A stretch of DNA of 53,711 bases from Polyangium aurulentum (GCA_945875545.1 CAMCKZ010000011.1:1-53711), one strand, 5' to 3'; positions 32,905-42,278 are shown, counted from the stretch's first letter. Notes: generated by a model not told the origin, from the sequence alone. Program-made: numbers and translations.

Positions 32905-34755
32905 ATGAGCGAGGCACGCTTTCTTGCTGATATTCTGGTGGCGCGCGGCGTCCTCGACGAGCTGCGCAAAGACGCCCTCGTGGAGGCCAACGTAGGCAAC
33001 GGCGGCGACTTTCTTGAGACCCTCGTCACCAACCAGGTCGTCGATGAAGTGGAGGTCGCGAAAGCCCTCGCCGCCGAGGCGTGTGTCGATTGTGTTGAGA
33101 CGATCGATCACGCGGCGATTGCCACCGAACTCGCGACGCAAGTGCCGATTTCTTTCGCCAAGCAGCATCATCTGCTCGCGGCCAGAGAAGATGAGCGTGC
33201 GGTCTATGTACTCTGCGCCGATCCTTTCAACACGACGGCCGTCGACGAAGTCCGCATGGTTTACGGCAAGCCGATCGAGGTTGTCGTGGCGGGTGCCGAG
33301 CGCATCACGGACGCCATCAACCGCGTGTACGAACGCGACGCCAAAGGTGGCGAACTCGACGGCGGAAAAAAAGAAGAGGCTGAAGACGAGCTCTCCGATG
33401 ACATCCTCGACTCCGACGACGAAGCTCCGGTAATTCGCTGGGTAAACTCGCTATTTCTTCAGGCCATGAAGGAGCGAGCCAGCGACATCCACATTGAGCC
33501 CGAAGAGCGCGAGGTCATTGTGCGCTACCGCATCGACGGCGAACTTTACGTCGTTCGTCGCGCGCCGCGAGCCTTCATGAGCGCCATTGTGTCGCGCCTA
33601 AAAATTGAAAGCTCGCTCAACATCGCCGAGAAGCGTCTCCCCCAAGACGGCCGCATCGCGAAAAAGATCGCCGGCAAGGCCTTCGATATTCGCGTTTCCA
33701 CGATGCCCACGAGCCGCGGCTACGAGCGCATCGTCATGCGTCTTCTCAACAAATCAACGGTCCTCCTCGACCTCCCTGATTTGGGCTTCAGCGTGCGCGA
33801 TTACCACACGATCGACGGCCTCGTTCGACGCCCCGACGGCATCGTGCTCGTCACGGGCCCCACGGGTTCCGGCAAGACGACCACGCTTTACGCGTGCGTC
33901 AACCGCATCAACAAACCGAACGTGAATATCCTCACGGCAGAAGATCCCGTCGAATACGAAATCGGCGGAATTCACCAGCTCCACGTGCAGCCCAAGATCG
34001 GCCTCACGTTCGCAAGCGCGCTTCGATCATTCCTGCGTCAAGACCCCGACGTGATCATGGTCGGTGAAATTCGCGACAAAGAAACCGTTGACATCGCGAT
34101 CAACGCCTCGCTTACGGGTCACCTGGTTCTTTCAACGCTGCACACAAACGATGCAGCCGGTGCCATCACGCGCATGGTCGATATGGGCGTTGAGCCGTTT
34201 CTCATTCGGTCATCGGTCATCGGCATTCTGGCGCAGCGTCTGGTCCGTGTATTGTGCCCGCATTGCAAAGCGCCGTACGAGGCGAAGCCCTACGAGCTCG
34301 AGCAACTTGGCCTGACGGTCGAACGCATCGATCACCGTCGCCGGCGCCGCGACATCCCCGGCACGCGGTACTTTCCGGTCGACGCACCACTCGTCGACGC
34401 CCTCGACATCGACCTGTCAAAACCCATCACTTTCTACAAAACCGTGGGCTGCGACAAGTGCGGTCAAACGGGTTTTTCGGGCCGCCGCGGCATCTACGAG
34501 CTCTTGCTCATGGACGACGCCATTAGCCCCCTCGTGCTCCAGAATGCCGACGCGCAAACGCTTAAGCGCGCGGCTTGGGAGCAGGGCATGGATTCGCTCC
34601 GCGACGACGGTGCGCGCAAGGTGCTCTCGGGGCTCACCACCGCCGACGAAGTGTTGGCGGCAACCCAAGAAGACTTCGACATAAACGCGGCGCAGGCCAT
34701 GCCTCCGTCGGGTCACGGCGTCGCGACGGTCGTCGGTCACGGCTCCGCGGCGTGA
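32905..34755 (+). CDS. gspE: type II secretion ATPase GspE
   Basis: 616 aa cytoplasmic hexameric ATPase powering the pseudopilus. N1E-type N-terminal domain to about 150, Walker A GPTGSGKT (K324), Asp box and Walker B (DPDVIMVGEIRD), His box (LVLSTLHTNDA). The tetracysteine zinc motif is present as CPHC and CDKC, about 60 residues apart. ATPase and zinc sites are complete. It starts 8 nt after gspD. Confidence 0.96.
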   Translation: MSEARFLADILVARGVLDELRKDALVEANVGNGGDFLETLVTNQVVDEVEVAKALAAEACVDCVETIDHAAIATELATQVPISFAKQHHLLAAREDERAVYVLCADPFNTTAVDEVRMVYGKPIEVVVAGAERITDAINRVYERDAKGGELDGGKKEEAEDELSDDILDSDDEAPVIRWVNSLFLQAMKERASDIHIEPEEREVIVRYRIDGELYVVRRAPRAFMSAIVSRLKIESSLNIAEKRLPQDGRIAKKIAGKAFDIRVSTMPTSRGYERIVMRLLNKSTVLLDLPDLGFSVRDYHTIDGLVRRPDGIVLVTGPTGSGKTTTLYACVNRINKPNVNILTAEDPVEYEIGGIHQLHVQPKIGLTFASALRSFLRQDPDVIMVGEIRDKETVDIAINASLTGHLVLSTLHTNDAAGAITRMVDMGVEPFLIRSSVIGILAQRLVRVLCPHCKAPYEAKPYELEQLGLTVERIDHRRRRRDIPGTRYFPVDAPLVDALDIDLSKPITFYKTVGCDKCGQTGFSGRRGIYELLLMDDAISPLVLQNADAQTLKRAAWEQGMDSLRDDGARKVLSGLTTADEVLAATQEDFDINAAQAMPPSGHGVATVVGHGSAA

Positions 34756-34762
34756 GGGGCTA

Positions 34763-36160
34763 ATGCCGGTTTTTGAATACAAAGGCGTGAACGTCTTCAC
34801 CGGGAAACCGGTGGCGGGGATCAAAGACGCCGACAACGCGAAGGTTCTTCGAACCCTTCTGAAGCGCGAGGGAATTCTTCTCACGAGCGCCAAAGAGGAG
34901 TTGCTCGAAAAGTTTGGCGCGTCCGGGTCTGGTGGTGGGCTTTTCGGCGGCGTTAGTTTGGCCGATGTTTCGCTGACAACGAGGCAACTCGCAACCCTCG
35001 TCGGTGCTGGAATTCCCCTGGTGGAAGCCATGACCGCGCTCATCGATCAGTCCGAAAAGATGCAGCTAAAAAAGGTGCTCACGAGCGTTCGTGATCGCCT
35101 TAACGAGGGCTGGGCTCTCGGGCGGGCTCTTGAACCGCACCCGCATGTTTTTTCAAATCTCTATGTATCGATGGTGGCGGCGGGCGAGGCCTCGGGAACT
35201 CTCGAAGGCGTTCTCGAACGTCTTGCAGACTACATCGAAGGGCAGTCGAAGCTGCGCGGTAAAGTGGCTGCGGCCCTGGCGTACCCCGCTCTGATGCTCA
35301 TGATTGGCAGTGTGCTGATCGGCATCATGATGATTGTCATCGTGCCAAAAGTGACGAGCATCTTCGCGAGCCTGGATCGTGCGCTCCCTTGGTACACGGA
35401 GGTCTTGATTGCGACGTCGCAGGGCCTTGGCTCGGCGCAAATGGGTGGTTTTGTTCTGTCGATTGTGGCTTTCATTCTTTTTCGACGCCGCTTCAGCGAG
35501 GCTCTCGGCGCTGCCCAGGCCACCGATGGAGCCTCCACCGCCATGGCGCTCGGCTCGCTAAGTCTTATGGGTTTGGCAAGCCTCGCGGCGGACTCTCCGT
35601 TTCGCTACGGCATGGGGTGCATCGTGGGTGTCGTGGCGGGCTTTGCGGCCACGAAGTTCATGGCGTACATTTCGACGCCCGATGGGCAGGTGTGGTTCGA
35701 CACAAAAAAATTGCAGCTGCCGGTCTTTGGTCCGCTGCTTCGCATGCTCGCCGTCGCTCGTTTTTCGCGCACCCTCTCCACGCTTCTGAGGAGCGGCGTT
35801 CCTCTTCTCAAGGCCATCGACATCGTCAAAAATGTTCTCGACAACGCCAAACTTGAGCGGGTCGTGAAGGAGCTCGCAACGTCGGTCCGCGAGGGCGAGT
35901 CCATAGCGGGACCCCTGAAAAAATCCGGGGATTTCCCCCCCCTCGTGACCCACATGATTGCCGTTGGCGAGAAGAGCGGCCAGCTTGAACAGATGCTCGA
36001 GACCGTCGCAAAAAACTACGACACGCAGGTCGAGACACGGGTGCAAGCCCTCACAAGTCTCTTGGAGCCGCTCATGATTGTTTTCATGGGTGGGTCCGTC
36101 GGTTTCATTGCTTTCGCGATCTTGATGCCGCTCATTCAGATGAACGATTTCGGGCCCTAA
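34763..36160 (+). CDS. gspF: type II secretion platform protein GspF
   Basis: 465 aa polytopic inner-membrane protein. Two T2SSF repeats: TRQLATLVGAGIPLVEAM (about 74-91) with PALMLMIGSVLIGIMMIV, and ARFSRTLSTLLRSGVPLLKAI with LEPLMIVFMGGSVGF. About 60 residues longer than usual GspF: the extra part (about 235-300) lies between the repeats and carries two added hydrophobic stretches. GAGGGG stands just before the ATG. The next gene's ATG overlaps its TAA by one base. Confidence 0.93.
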   Translation: MPVFEYKGVNVFTGKPVAGIKDADNAKVLRTLLKREGILLTSAKEELLEKFGASGSGGGLFGGVSLADVSLTTRQLATLVGAGIPLVEAMTALIDQSEKMQLKKVLTSVRDRLNEGWALGRALEPHPHVFSNLYVSMVAAGEASGTLEGVLERLADYIEGQSKLRGKVAAALAYPALMLMIGSVLIGIMMIVIVPKVTSIFASLDRALPWYTEVLIATSQGLGSAQMGGFVLSIVAFILFRRRFSEALGAAQATDGASTAMALGSLSLMGLASLAADSPFRYGMGCIVGVVAGFAATKFMAYISTPDGQVWFDTKKLQLPVFGPLLRMLAVARFSRTLSTLLRSGVPLLKAIDIVKNVLDNAKLERVVKELATSVREGESIAGPLKKSGDFPPLVTHMIAVGEKSGQLEQMLETVAKNYDTQVETRVQALTSLLEPLMIVFMGGSVGFIAFAILMPLIQMNDFGP

Positions 36161-36558
36161 TGAAGTTCGCGAGTCGTTCCTTGTTTACGGCCTCGGAGGC
36201 ACCTCTCGCGGGCTTCGAGAGGGTCCGCGGCCTCCTCAAAGGCTTCGTGATTGTCGTGGCCACGTGCGGGGTTTACGCCCTCGGGTGCGCCGACGAAGGG
36301 CGCGCAACGACCATCGCCGCGCGCGAGTCCGTGAGCCAGATGGTTTACCGGTACCGCATCCGTCACGGTGGCCGTTGCCCACGCGATCTCACCGTGGTGG
36401 CCCGCGAAGCCTCCCGCTCCTCGCTCCCCCCGGACGGGTGGGGTACGGCCTTCACCCTTCAATGCCCGTCTGTGCGGTCAGAGCGGGAATTACGTGATTT
36501 TGACTTGGTAAGCGCGGGCCCCGACCGCGTGCCTGGCGGCCTTGATGCGTTGGACTAA
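36160..36558 (+). CDS. GspG-like orphan domain protein without prepilin motif
   Basis: 132 aa. One hydrophobic helix at about 28-43 (GFVIVVATCGVYALG), then a soluble part where HGGRCPRDL, PDGWGTAFTLQCP and FDLVSAGPDR closely follow the C-terminal domain of the major pseudopilin GspG (PDGWGTPF...FDLWSYGADG). It lacks the G-FTLIE prepilin site, so it cannot be processed and packed as a pseudopilin. It may be an anchored pseudopilus-tip or assembly factor, or a degraded gspG copy. It sits between gspF and gspG with a one-base overlap to gspF. Confidence 0.6.
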   Translation: MKFASRSLFTASEAPLAGFERVRGLLKGFVIVVATCGVYALGCADEGRATTIAARESVSQMVYRYRIRHGGRCPRDLTVVAREASRSSLPPDGWGTAFTLQCPSVRSERELRDFDLVSAGPDRVPGGLDALD

Positions 36559-36724
36559 CCCGCTCGAATGCGAGACAATGATCGCCCCACCTTCCCCCAT
36601 GCCGATCATGCCGATCATGCTGCGCAGTGCCGCGGCACCGGCCCCGTCGGAAGGGCCATACGGCTACCCATTCAATCCTAGAAAACAGTGCGATAGTGTT
36701 TCTACTTTCCTCCGCGAGTCCCTC
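36559..36724. other. 166-bp gap inside the secretion operon
   Basis: The largest gap in the gsp run. It holds direct 9-bp copies of ATGCCGATC near 36600 and no terminator. A second promoter for gspG onward is possible but I see no clear box. Confidence 0.4.
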
Positions 36725-37129
36725 ATGAACCAGCGAACCCCAGTTTCCGTTCGTCGTGCTTTCGAGCGCGGCATGTCTCTCGTCGAAGTCATGATCGTCG
36801 TCGTGATCATCGGACTCATTGCCTCGGGCGCGGCCCTAAGCGTGTTTCCCAAGCTGAAACAGGCTCAGGTCGACACCACCAAGACCGGTGCCCGCACGAT
36901 TCGCCAAGCGGCCGAGACGTGGCGCGGGGGTCACGGGTCCGACGAATGCCCGACGCCAAAGCAGCTGATCGACGACAAACAACTGGATACCGCCTCCAAG
37001 ATTTCGGACGCGTGGGACAAGCCCTACAAGATTTTCTGCGAGGAAGAAGACACCTTCGTGACGAGCGGCGGGCCCGATAAAAAAGAGGGCACCGCCGACG
37101 ATATTAAGATTCCAGAGCCGCAGAAGTGA
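36725..37129 (+). CDS. gspG: type II secretion major pseudopilin GspG
   Basis: 134 aa. Prepilin leader ending ERG, cut before MSLVEVMIVVVIIGLIASG with Glu at mature +5. Soluble domain has ECPTPKQLIDDKQL, DAWDKPYKIFC and SGGPDKKEGTADDI, the usual GspG order with the acidic calcium-binding C-terminus. Two Cys are present. ATG chosen to give a 16-residue leader. Its TGA overlaps the gspH GTG. Confidence 0.93.
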   Translation: MNQRTPVSVRRAFERGMSLVEVMIVVVIIGLIASGAALSVFPKLKQAQVDTTKTGARTIRQAAETWRGGHGSDECPTPKQLIDDKQLDTASKISDAWDKPYKIFCEEEDTFVTSGGPDKKEGTADDIKIPEPQK

Positions 37130-37845
37130 AGGCCTGCGGGCACCTTCACTGCGTGCGTCCGATGCCTCGTAAAACCCGAGGAATGACGCTCGTCGAGGTG
37201 CTCGTCGTGGTCGTGATTATCGCCCTCGTGAGCGGCAGTCTTCTTGCAGGTTCGGGCCAGCTCGGAAGTGCCCGATTGAAGCGAGCCTCGGCCATGTTGG
37301 TGGCGGCAGTGCGGGCCGCATTTACGCGAGCGACGGCCGTTTCGAAAAGCGTTCGGTTGGTCCTCGACTTGGACAAGGCGACGGTCAATCTCGAAGAGTC
37401 CCAACAGCCAATGCTGGTGCAACGGAGCGACGACTCGCTCGGTGCCGATCCGGTGACCGAGGCTCAAAAACATGCCTACGAAGAAGGGCAGCGCGTGCTC
37501 GGAGGGCTGGTTATCCCCAGGCCAAAGTTTCGTTCCGCCAAGGCCGCCGGCTTCGATCGGTCGGGGGATGGCTCGGGTCGATCGCTTGGCCGCGGGGTCA
37601 TTTTTAAACAAGTGCAGAGTGCACACGACGACGCGCCGAAAACCGAGGGCCTCGCCTACCTCCACTTTTGGCCCGGGGGCCAGACCGAGCGTTCCACGAT
37701 CGTGATCAAGATGGAGAAGAGCGACGATGGTGCGGGGCTTACGCTGATGGTTTCTCCGCTTACGGGTCGCGTTACCGTTGCGAGCGGCACGACCGAATCA
37801 CCCTGGGACAAGCTTGAATCGGAGCGCGAAGATGGGGATTTCTAG
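37126..37845 (+). CDS. gspH: type II secretion pseudopilin GspH-like
   Basis: 239 aa. Prepilin motif KTRG-MTLVEVLVVVVIIALVSG with Glu at +5, then the GspH-type soluble domain (SARLKRASAMLVAAVRAAFTRA; TGRVTVASG near the end). A charged insert lies at about 90-180. GTG at 37126 overlaps the gspG stop as GTGA; ATG 37162 would give the shorter classic leader MPRKTRG. Minor pseudopilin. Confidence 0.85.
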   Translation: MKACGHLHCVRPMPRKTRGMTLVEVLVVVVIIALVSGSLLAGSGQLGSARLKRASAMLVAAVRAAFTRATAVSKSVRLVLDLDKATVNLEESQQPMLVQRSDDSLGADPVTEAQKHAYEEGQRVLGGLVIPRPKFRSAKAAGFDRSGDGSGRSLGRGVIFKQVQSAHDDAPKTEGLAYLHFWPGGQTERSTIVIKMEKSDDGAGLTLMVSPLTGRVTVASGTTESPWDKLESEREDGDF

Positions 37846-38650
37846 GATGGTGCCCAAGCCCCGAAGAGCCTCAGATCGCGCCTTTTCGCTGCTCGAGATC
37901 ATGGTCGCCGTCGCCATTCTTGGCCTGACGCTCACGGTGATTCTGTCGGCCCAGGGAGGTCTCGCGGCAGGCAATCGTATTGCGGCCCACGAGGGCATGG
38001 CGGTCACGTTGGCACGTTGCAAAATGACGGCAGTCGAAGAAGATCTTCTCAAACGGGGTTACCCGGTTCTCGATGAAGTGAACGGAGACGAGAGCTGCTG
38101 CGAGGGAATTGATACGCCACTTTTTACCTGCGACACCGCGGTGGAACGCGTCGAACTGCCGGAGATGAGCACGGGAAACGAGGGTGACGGCGGTCTGAGC
38201 GGTGCCATCTCCGACGCGGTGAAGGCGGGCCAGCCCGCCAAGGCCGGCGAGACCGCGCCTCCGGTTTTGCCCCCCGGGCTCTCCAAAGAGAGCTCCATCG
38301 CGAGCGCCGTTGGCGACGGAGGCCTGCGAGAAATTGCGGCCACCATGTCGCGCCAAACCGAAGGTGCCTCGGGCGGAGGCGGCGCGTCCGGCCTCGTGGC
38401 GCAGGTTCTCGGCATAGTGTACCCCACGCTTCGGCCGCTCCTGTCGCAGAGTGTACGGCGTATTACGATATCTGCGCACTGGAACGAGGGCGCTAACGAA
38501 CGCGAGTTCAAGCTCGTGCAGTTTGTCACGAACCCCAACATCGCGGCCAAAGCGATGGGCGGCGCGGGTGCGGGCGGCGCAGCTCCCCCGGGCGGCCCCG
38601 GCGGATTGGGGGCACCCGGCCAACCAACCCCCCTGGGCGGCGCCAGGTGA
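37832..38650 (+). CDS. gspI: type II secretion pseudopilin GspI-like, oversized
   Basis: 272 aa. Prepilin motif SDRA-FSLLEIMVAVAILGLTL with Glu at +5. After ARCKMTAVEEDLLKRG a long Gly/Ser/Ala-rich insert (about 85-190) precedes the usual C-terminal strand VRRITISAHWNEGANEREFKLV. Typical GspI is about half this length. A Gly/Pro/Ala tail ends it. ATG 37832 has GGAG 7 nt upstream; it overlaps gspH by 14 nt. ATG 37847 is an alternative. Confidence 0.85.
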   Translation: MGISRMVPKPRRASDRAFSLLEIMVAVAILGLTLTVILSAQGGLAAGNRIAAHEGMAVTLARCKMTAVEEDLLKRGYPVLDEVNGDESCCEGIDTPLFTCDTAVERVELPEMSTGNEGDGGLSGAISDAVKAGQPAKAGETAPPVLPPGLSKESSIASAVGDGGLREIAATMSRQTEGASGGGGASGLVAQVLGIVYPTLRPLLSQSVRRITISAHWNEGANEREFKLVQFVTNPNIAAKAMGGAGAGGAAPPGGPGGLGAPGQPTPLGGAR

Positions 38651-39336
38651 CGTCTTTGCGGCATGGGCAGCGTGGCATGACCATTCTTGAGATCATGGTC
38701 TCCATGGCCATCCTCGCGATGATGTCGCTGTTGATCTACGGGGCGTTCGATTCGGTCACCCGCGGCAAAACCATCGAGTGCGCGCGCATGGCGCGTTACC
38801 GCGAAGGCCGCGGCGCTATATTGCGTATGAGCCGCGAGATCCCGTCGGCTTACCTGTCGGACCACGGAACCAAGAGTGTATCCACGGCGGCGAGGCTCAC
38901 AAGCTTTGTGGGATCGAGCGGGTCTACTTACCAGCGCCTCGACTTCAACGCCTTCGTCCATCGCCGCACCGAACGCGACGCGAAGGAATCCGACCAGGCG
39001 GAAGTTGGGTATTTTGTGGTCAAGAGTCCGGGCGATTCGCAGGCCAAAGATCTGGTGCGCCGCGAGCAACCGGTTCCCGACAACGACCCACGCCACGGCG
39101 GTCACGTCGATGTCATGGCCCACGATGTTGAAGAGTTTACGCTCAAGTTTTTGGACCCTATGACGGGCAACTGGCTTGAGAGCTGGGACAGCATGTCGGC
39201 CAACGGTCAGCCCAATCGTTTGCCGATGGAAGTACGAATTACGCTGAGGCTCGTGGGCACGCAGAACTCCCCCCCAACGTCGTACGGTGCCCGCGTTCTT
39301 ATTGCCGTTATTCAACCTTTGGGTTTCGGAAACTGA
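38647..39336 (+). CDS. gspJ: type II secretion pseudopilin GspJ
   Basis: 229 aa. Leader HGQRG, then MTILEIMVSMAILAMMSLLIYGAF with Glu at +5. The rest fits GspJ (GAILRMSREIPSAYLS, QRLDFNAFVH, DVMAHDVEEFTLKFLDP...W). GTG start overlaps the gspI stop (GTGA). Forms the tip complex with GspI and GspK. Confidence 0.9.
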   Translation: MTSLRHGQRGMTILEIMVSMAILAMMSLLIYGAFDSVTRGKTIECARMARYREGRGAILRMSREIPSAYLSDHGTKSVSTAARLTSFVGSSGSTYQRLDFNAFVHRRTERDAKESDQAEVGYFVVKSPGDSQAKDLVRREQPVPDNDPRHGGHVDVMAHDVEEFTLKFLDPMTGNWLESWDSMSANGQPNRLPMEVRITLRLVGTQNSPPTSYGARVLIAVIQPLGFGN

Positions 39337-40736
39337 TGGCCTTTCCCAAGAAATACGTGCACATCAAGCGCCGCTCGCAGCGAGGAATCGCGCTCATAAT
39401 GGTGCTTGGGGCGGTCAGCGTTCTAACGGTGGTCCTCGCGGAATTTCAAGATGAGGCGGGCTCAGAAGTGGCCGCGTCGAATGCGGATCGCGACACCGTT
39501 CAAGCGGAGTATTTGGCGAGAAGCGCCATCAACCTCACGCGCCTACTCATCGCGACGGAGCCCGTCGTTCGCCGCACGGTGGCTCCGCTGTTTCAGTTGA
39601 TGAGACGCACCCCGCCCCAGCTGCCGATATGGGAATACGCAGACCGAATTCTTGCGGCATTCAACGACTCTTCGGCCACCAAAGAGTTCGCGGCCATGGT
39701 GGGAATCGATCTTTCGCAAGCAAAAAACCTGGGCTTGGAGGGCGGGCACTTTGAGGTCAAGGTCGTCGATGAAGACGCGAAGATCTGCGCGAACCTTGGA
39801 GGCTCCAATCAAATCGCGCATATTCGCCTTGCGCGCGAGCTCCTCGGCCTCATGAACGGCATGCAGTACGACCGCCTTTTTGAGCGCGCCGACGCCGACG
39901 GCCAGACTCACGATCGTTTCCAGATCTGCAGCTCGCTCATCGACTGGGCCGACCTCGACGAGCAGCGCTTCGACTGCAATATCACCGAGACCAACAGCGG
40001 AGGCGGCACGGGCGAAGACGGATTTTACTCGAGCTTGAAGAAGCCGCTGCGCCGAAAAAATGGTCCCTTCGACAGCCTCGATGAACTGCATATGGTGCGC
40101 GGCTTCACCGACGATTTCTGGGCCACGTTCATCGAGCCCGATGCGACCAAGCCTGACAAGCGCACGATGACGGTGTGGGGGCAGGGCGCGGTCAACGTGA
40201 ATACGGCGAACGCGCAGGCGCTCGTGGCGGTCATTTGCAGCGACGCTCGCGAGGCTGATCTCTGCAAAGATCCGCAACAAGCCGCACTGTTCACCATGGG
40301 GATGAATATGGCTCGCGGGGTAGCCATGGGCGTGCCGATTTTTGCCAGCACCGACGAGTTTCTTGCGATGATGAAGGGTGAAGGCCTGTTGGGCCCGCTT
40401 CTCGCAAATCTGGGCCTCAAGAAAGTCACGTTCAAGTCTCCGAACGAGTTCAAGAAAACGATCTCCACAGAGAGCAAAGTGTTCTCGATTTATGCAGTTG
40501 GCGTCGTGAAGGGCTACAAGCGCGAGACCCGCTCGCTGGTTCATTCCGTCGTCGATTACCGCGACGCCCCAAGCCTCGGCGGCCCCGCGTCAGGCCCCGC
40601 GTCAGGCTCGTCGGCCCCCACTCCGACCGGCGGTGCGGGCATGGGCTCGACGGCTCCTCTTCGTGGCAACGAAGCCTTCATGGCGGTGCTTGCGCCAAAC
40701 CCCGGTGGCCGACTCCTTTACTTCCGCATCGAATAG
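39336..40736 (+). CDS. gspK: type II secretion pseudopilin GspK
   Basis: 466 aa. Prepilin-like start SQRG-IALIMVLGAVSVL without Glu at +5, which is the hallmark of GspK. SAM-like domains follow (FEVKVVDEDAKICANL, LIDWADLDEQ, FDSLDELHMVRGF, WGQGAVNVNTANAQ). Long C-terminal Gly/Ser/Ala linker then a short strand. ATG overlaps the gspJ TGA. Caps the pseudopilus tip. Confidence 0.93.
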   Translation: MAFPKKYVHIKRRSQRGIALIMVLGAVSVLTVVLAEFQDEAGSEVAASNADRDTVQAEYLARSAINLTRLLIATEPVVRRTVAPLFQLMRRTPPQLPIWEYADRILAAFNDSSATKEFAAMVGIDLSQAKNLGLEGGHFEVKVVDEDAKICANLGGSNQIAHIRLARELLGLMNGMQYDRLFERADADGQTHDRFQICSSLIDWADLDEQRFDCNITETNSGGGTGEDGFYSSLKKPLRRKNGPFDSLDELHMVRGFTDDFWATFIEPDATKPDKRTMTVWGQGAVNVNTANAQALVAVICSDAREADLCKDPQQAALFTMGMNMARGVAMGVPIFASTDEFLAMMKGEGLLGPLLANLGLKKVTFKSPNEFKKTISTESKVFSIYAVGVVKGYKRETRSLVHSVVDYRDAPSLGGPASGPASGSSAPTPTGGAGMGSTAPLRGNEAFMAVLAPNPGGRLLYFRIE

Positions 40737-40760
40737 ACGTTTACGTAGAGAAAGAACCTC

Positions 40761-42278
40761 ATGAGTCTCTGGCTCGGCATCGATATCGGCTCCTCCTCCG
40801 TGAAGGCGGCACTTGTGCGTTCCCAACGTCAGCGAACGATGTTGGAGGCGATTTCCGTCGCTGAACTCGCAGACTGGGGCTCCGTAGAAGACTGCGTTCG
40901 CATGGCGGCAGAAGGCTGCTGCGGCGAAAATCTCAAGCGCGTCGAGGGCATCTCGGTGGGCCTCGAGGGCACGCGCACGGCGGTGCACATCCTCACGGTT
41001 CCCGGCGACGTCGAGAAACAAATGGGCGACGTTCTCATGTTCGAGCTGGAGGCTCAGCTTCCGTTTGCGCTCATGGGGAACGCAGTATTCGACTACCGAA
41101 TTTTGAAGGTTGTACCGCCCTCAGACACGGACGAAGGCAGCGTTACCGCGATAACGGCCATTGCCCGCATCGACGAGGTCACGGCTCAAATCGAGCTTGT
41201 CAAAAGTGCTCTTGGCGTCGAGCCCGAGCGCGTCGGTGCCGGCCCGTTTTCGATCGCATCGCTCGTCGCGCACGTGCCCGAGCTTGCAGTCGACGGGCCC
41301 GTCGGGGTCATCGATATTGGAGGGCACTCGTCGGATTTTATCGTCTTCGAAAAGGGCAACGTGACGTTTGCGCGCACGTTGACGAGCGGCATCGCGAAGG
41401 AGAGCGGCGGCCCTCATCGCCTCGCGCGCGATGTGAAAAATACCATCGCGTCGCTCAAGTCGCGCGGCGGGTCGCCTCCCAAAATCATCTACATTTGCGG
41501 AGGCGGTTCCTACGTCAGCGGCGTACACGTCGCCCTCTCCGACGACCTCGATTTGCTCGTGGAGCTGCTGCCCACACCCACCCAAGATTTCTCCAACACG
41601 TCGCCCTTTGAAGATTACGAACTGACGCGCTACGCCAAGGCGTTGAGCCTCGCGGTCAGTCTTTACGGGCGCACGGCGGGCATGAATCTGCGCCGCGGCG
41701 AACTACGGTTTTCGCGTGGCTTCGACTGGATTCGTGAGCGAGTCCCTCAGATTGCGGGGCTCGCGGCGCTCTTTATCGTGAGCTTTTTGTTTGCGGGCTG
41801 GTCCCAAATTTTTCTGTTCAACCGCGAGCTTGTGGGGCTGCAGGGTGCCCTCCAAAAAGTCAGTGCCGAGGTCATCGGTGAGGCCACCACAGACCCCGAC
41901 AAGGCACGCCAAGCGCTTGCGGCGCAGCAGGGCGGCACCGACGAAAACCCCATGCCCCACGCCGACGCCTTCGACGTGATGGTGCGCTTGTCCGAGGTCG
42001 TTCCGTCGTCCATGACCCACGACGTGGAGGAACTCGACGTGCAAAAGTCTCACGTGACCATTCACGGCATCGTCGACACCATCCCGGATGCTCAGTCGAT
42101 TGCCCAATCGCTGCGTAGCGAGCCATGCTTTTCGGACGTACGTATTTCGCGAACGAGCGCCGTCGTTGGCGGCGAACGACAGAAGTACATGATGGAGTTC
42201 GACCTGCGCTGTCCCGAAGATCAGAAGCAGAAAAAGGTGGCAAAGAAGCCAAGCGCCAGTGAAGGAGACGACAAGTAA
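40761..42278 (+). CDS. gspL: type II secretion protein GspL, PilM-like actin fold plus transmembrane domain
   Basis: 505 aa. Residues 1-300 are an actin-like fold with complete ATP-binding phrases (GIDIGSSSVKAALV, GVIDIGGHSSDFIVF, YICGGGSYVSGV), as in PilM and more canonical than in enterobacterial GspL. One transmembrane helix (AALFIVSFLFAGWSQIFLF, about 332-350) leads to a coiled coil and a ferredoxin-like periplasmic domain (HVTIHGIVDTIPDAQSIAQSL). So it combines PilM and PilN roles. It links GspE to the platform. The stop TAA overlaps the gspM ATG by one base. Confidence 0.88.
   Translation: MSLWLGIDIGSSSVKAALVRSQRQRTMLEAISVAELADWGSVEDCVRMAAEGCCGENLKRVEGISVGLEGTRTAVHILTVPGDVEKQMGDVLMFELEAQLPFALMGNAVFDYRILKVVPPSDTDEGSVTAITAIARIDEVTAQIELVKSALGVEPERVGAGPFSIASLVAHVPELAVDGPVGVIDIGGHSSDFIVFEKGNVTFARTLTSGIAKESGGPHRLARDVKNTIASLKSRGGSPPKIIYICGGGSYVSGVHVALSDDLDLLVELLPTPTQDFSNTSPFEDYELTRYAKALSLAVSLYGRTAGMNLRRGELRFSRGFDWIRERVPQIAGLAALFIVSFLFAGWSQIFLFNRELVGLQGALQKVSAEVIGEATTDPDKARQALAAQQGGTDENPMPHADAFDVMVRLSEVVPSSMTHDVEELDVQKSHVTIHGIVDTIPDAQSIAQSLRSEPCFSDVRISRTSAVVGGERQKYMMEFDLRCPEDQKQKKVAKKPSASEGDDK

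Noticed and set aside
38012-38024. TGGCACG followed by TTGCA, resembling a sigma-54 promoter
   Set aside because: The two elements are adjacent without the required 4-nt gap and lie inside gspI.
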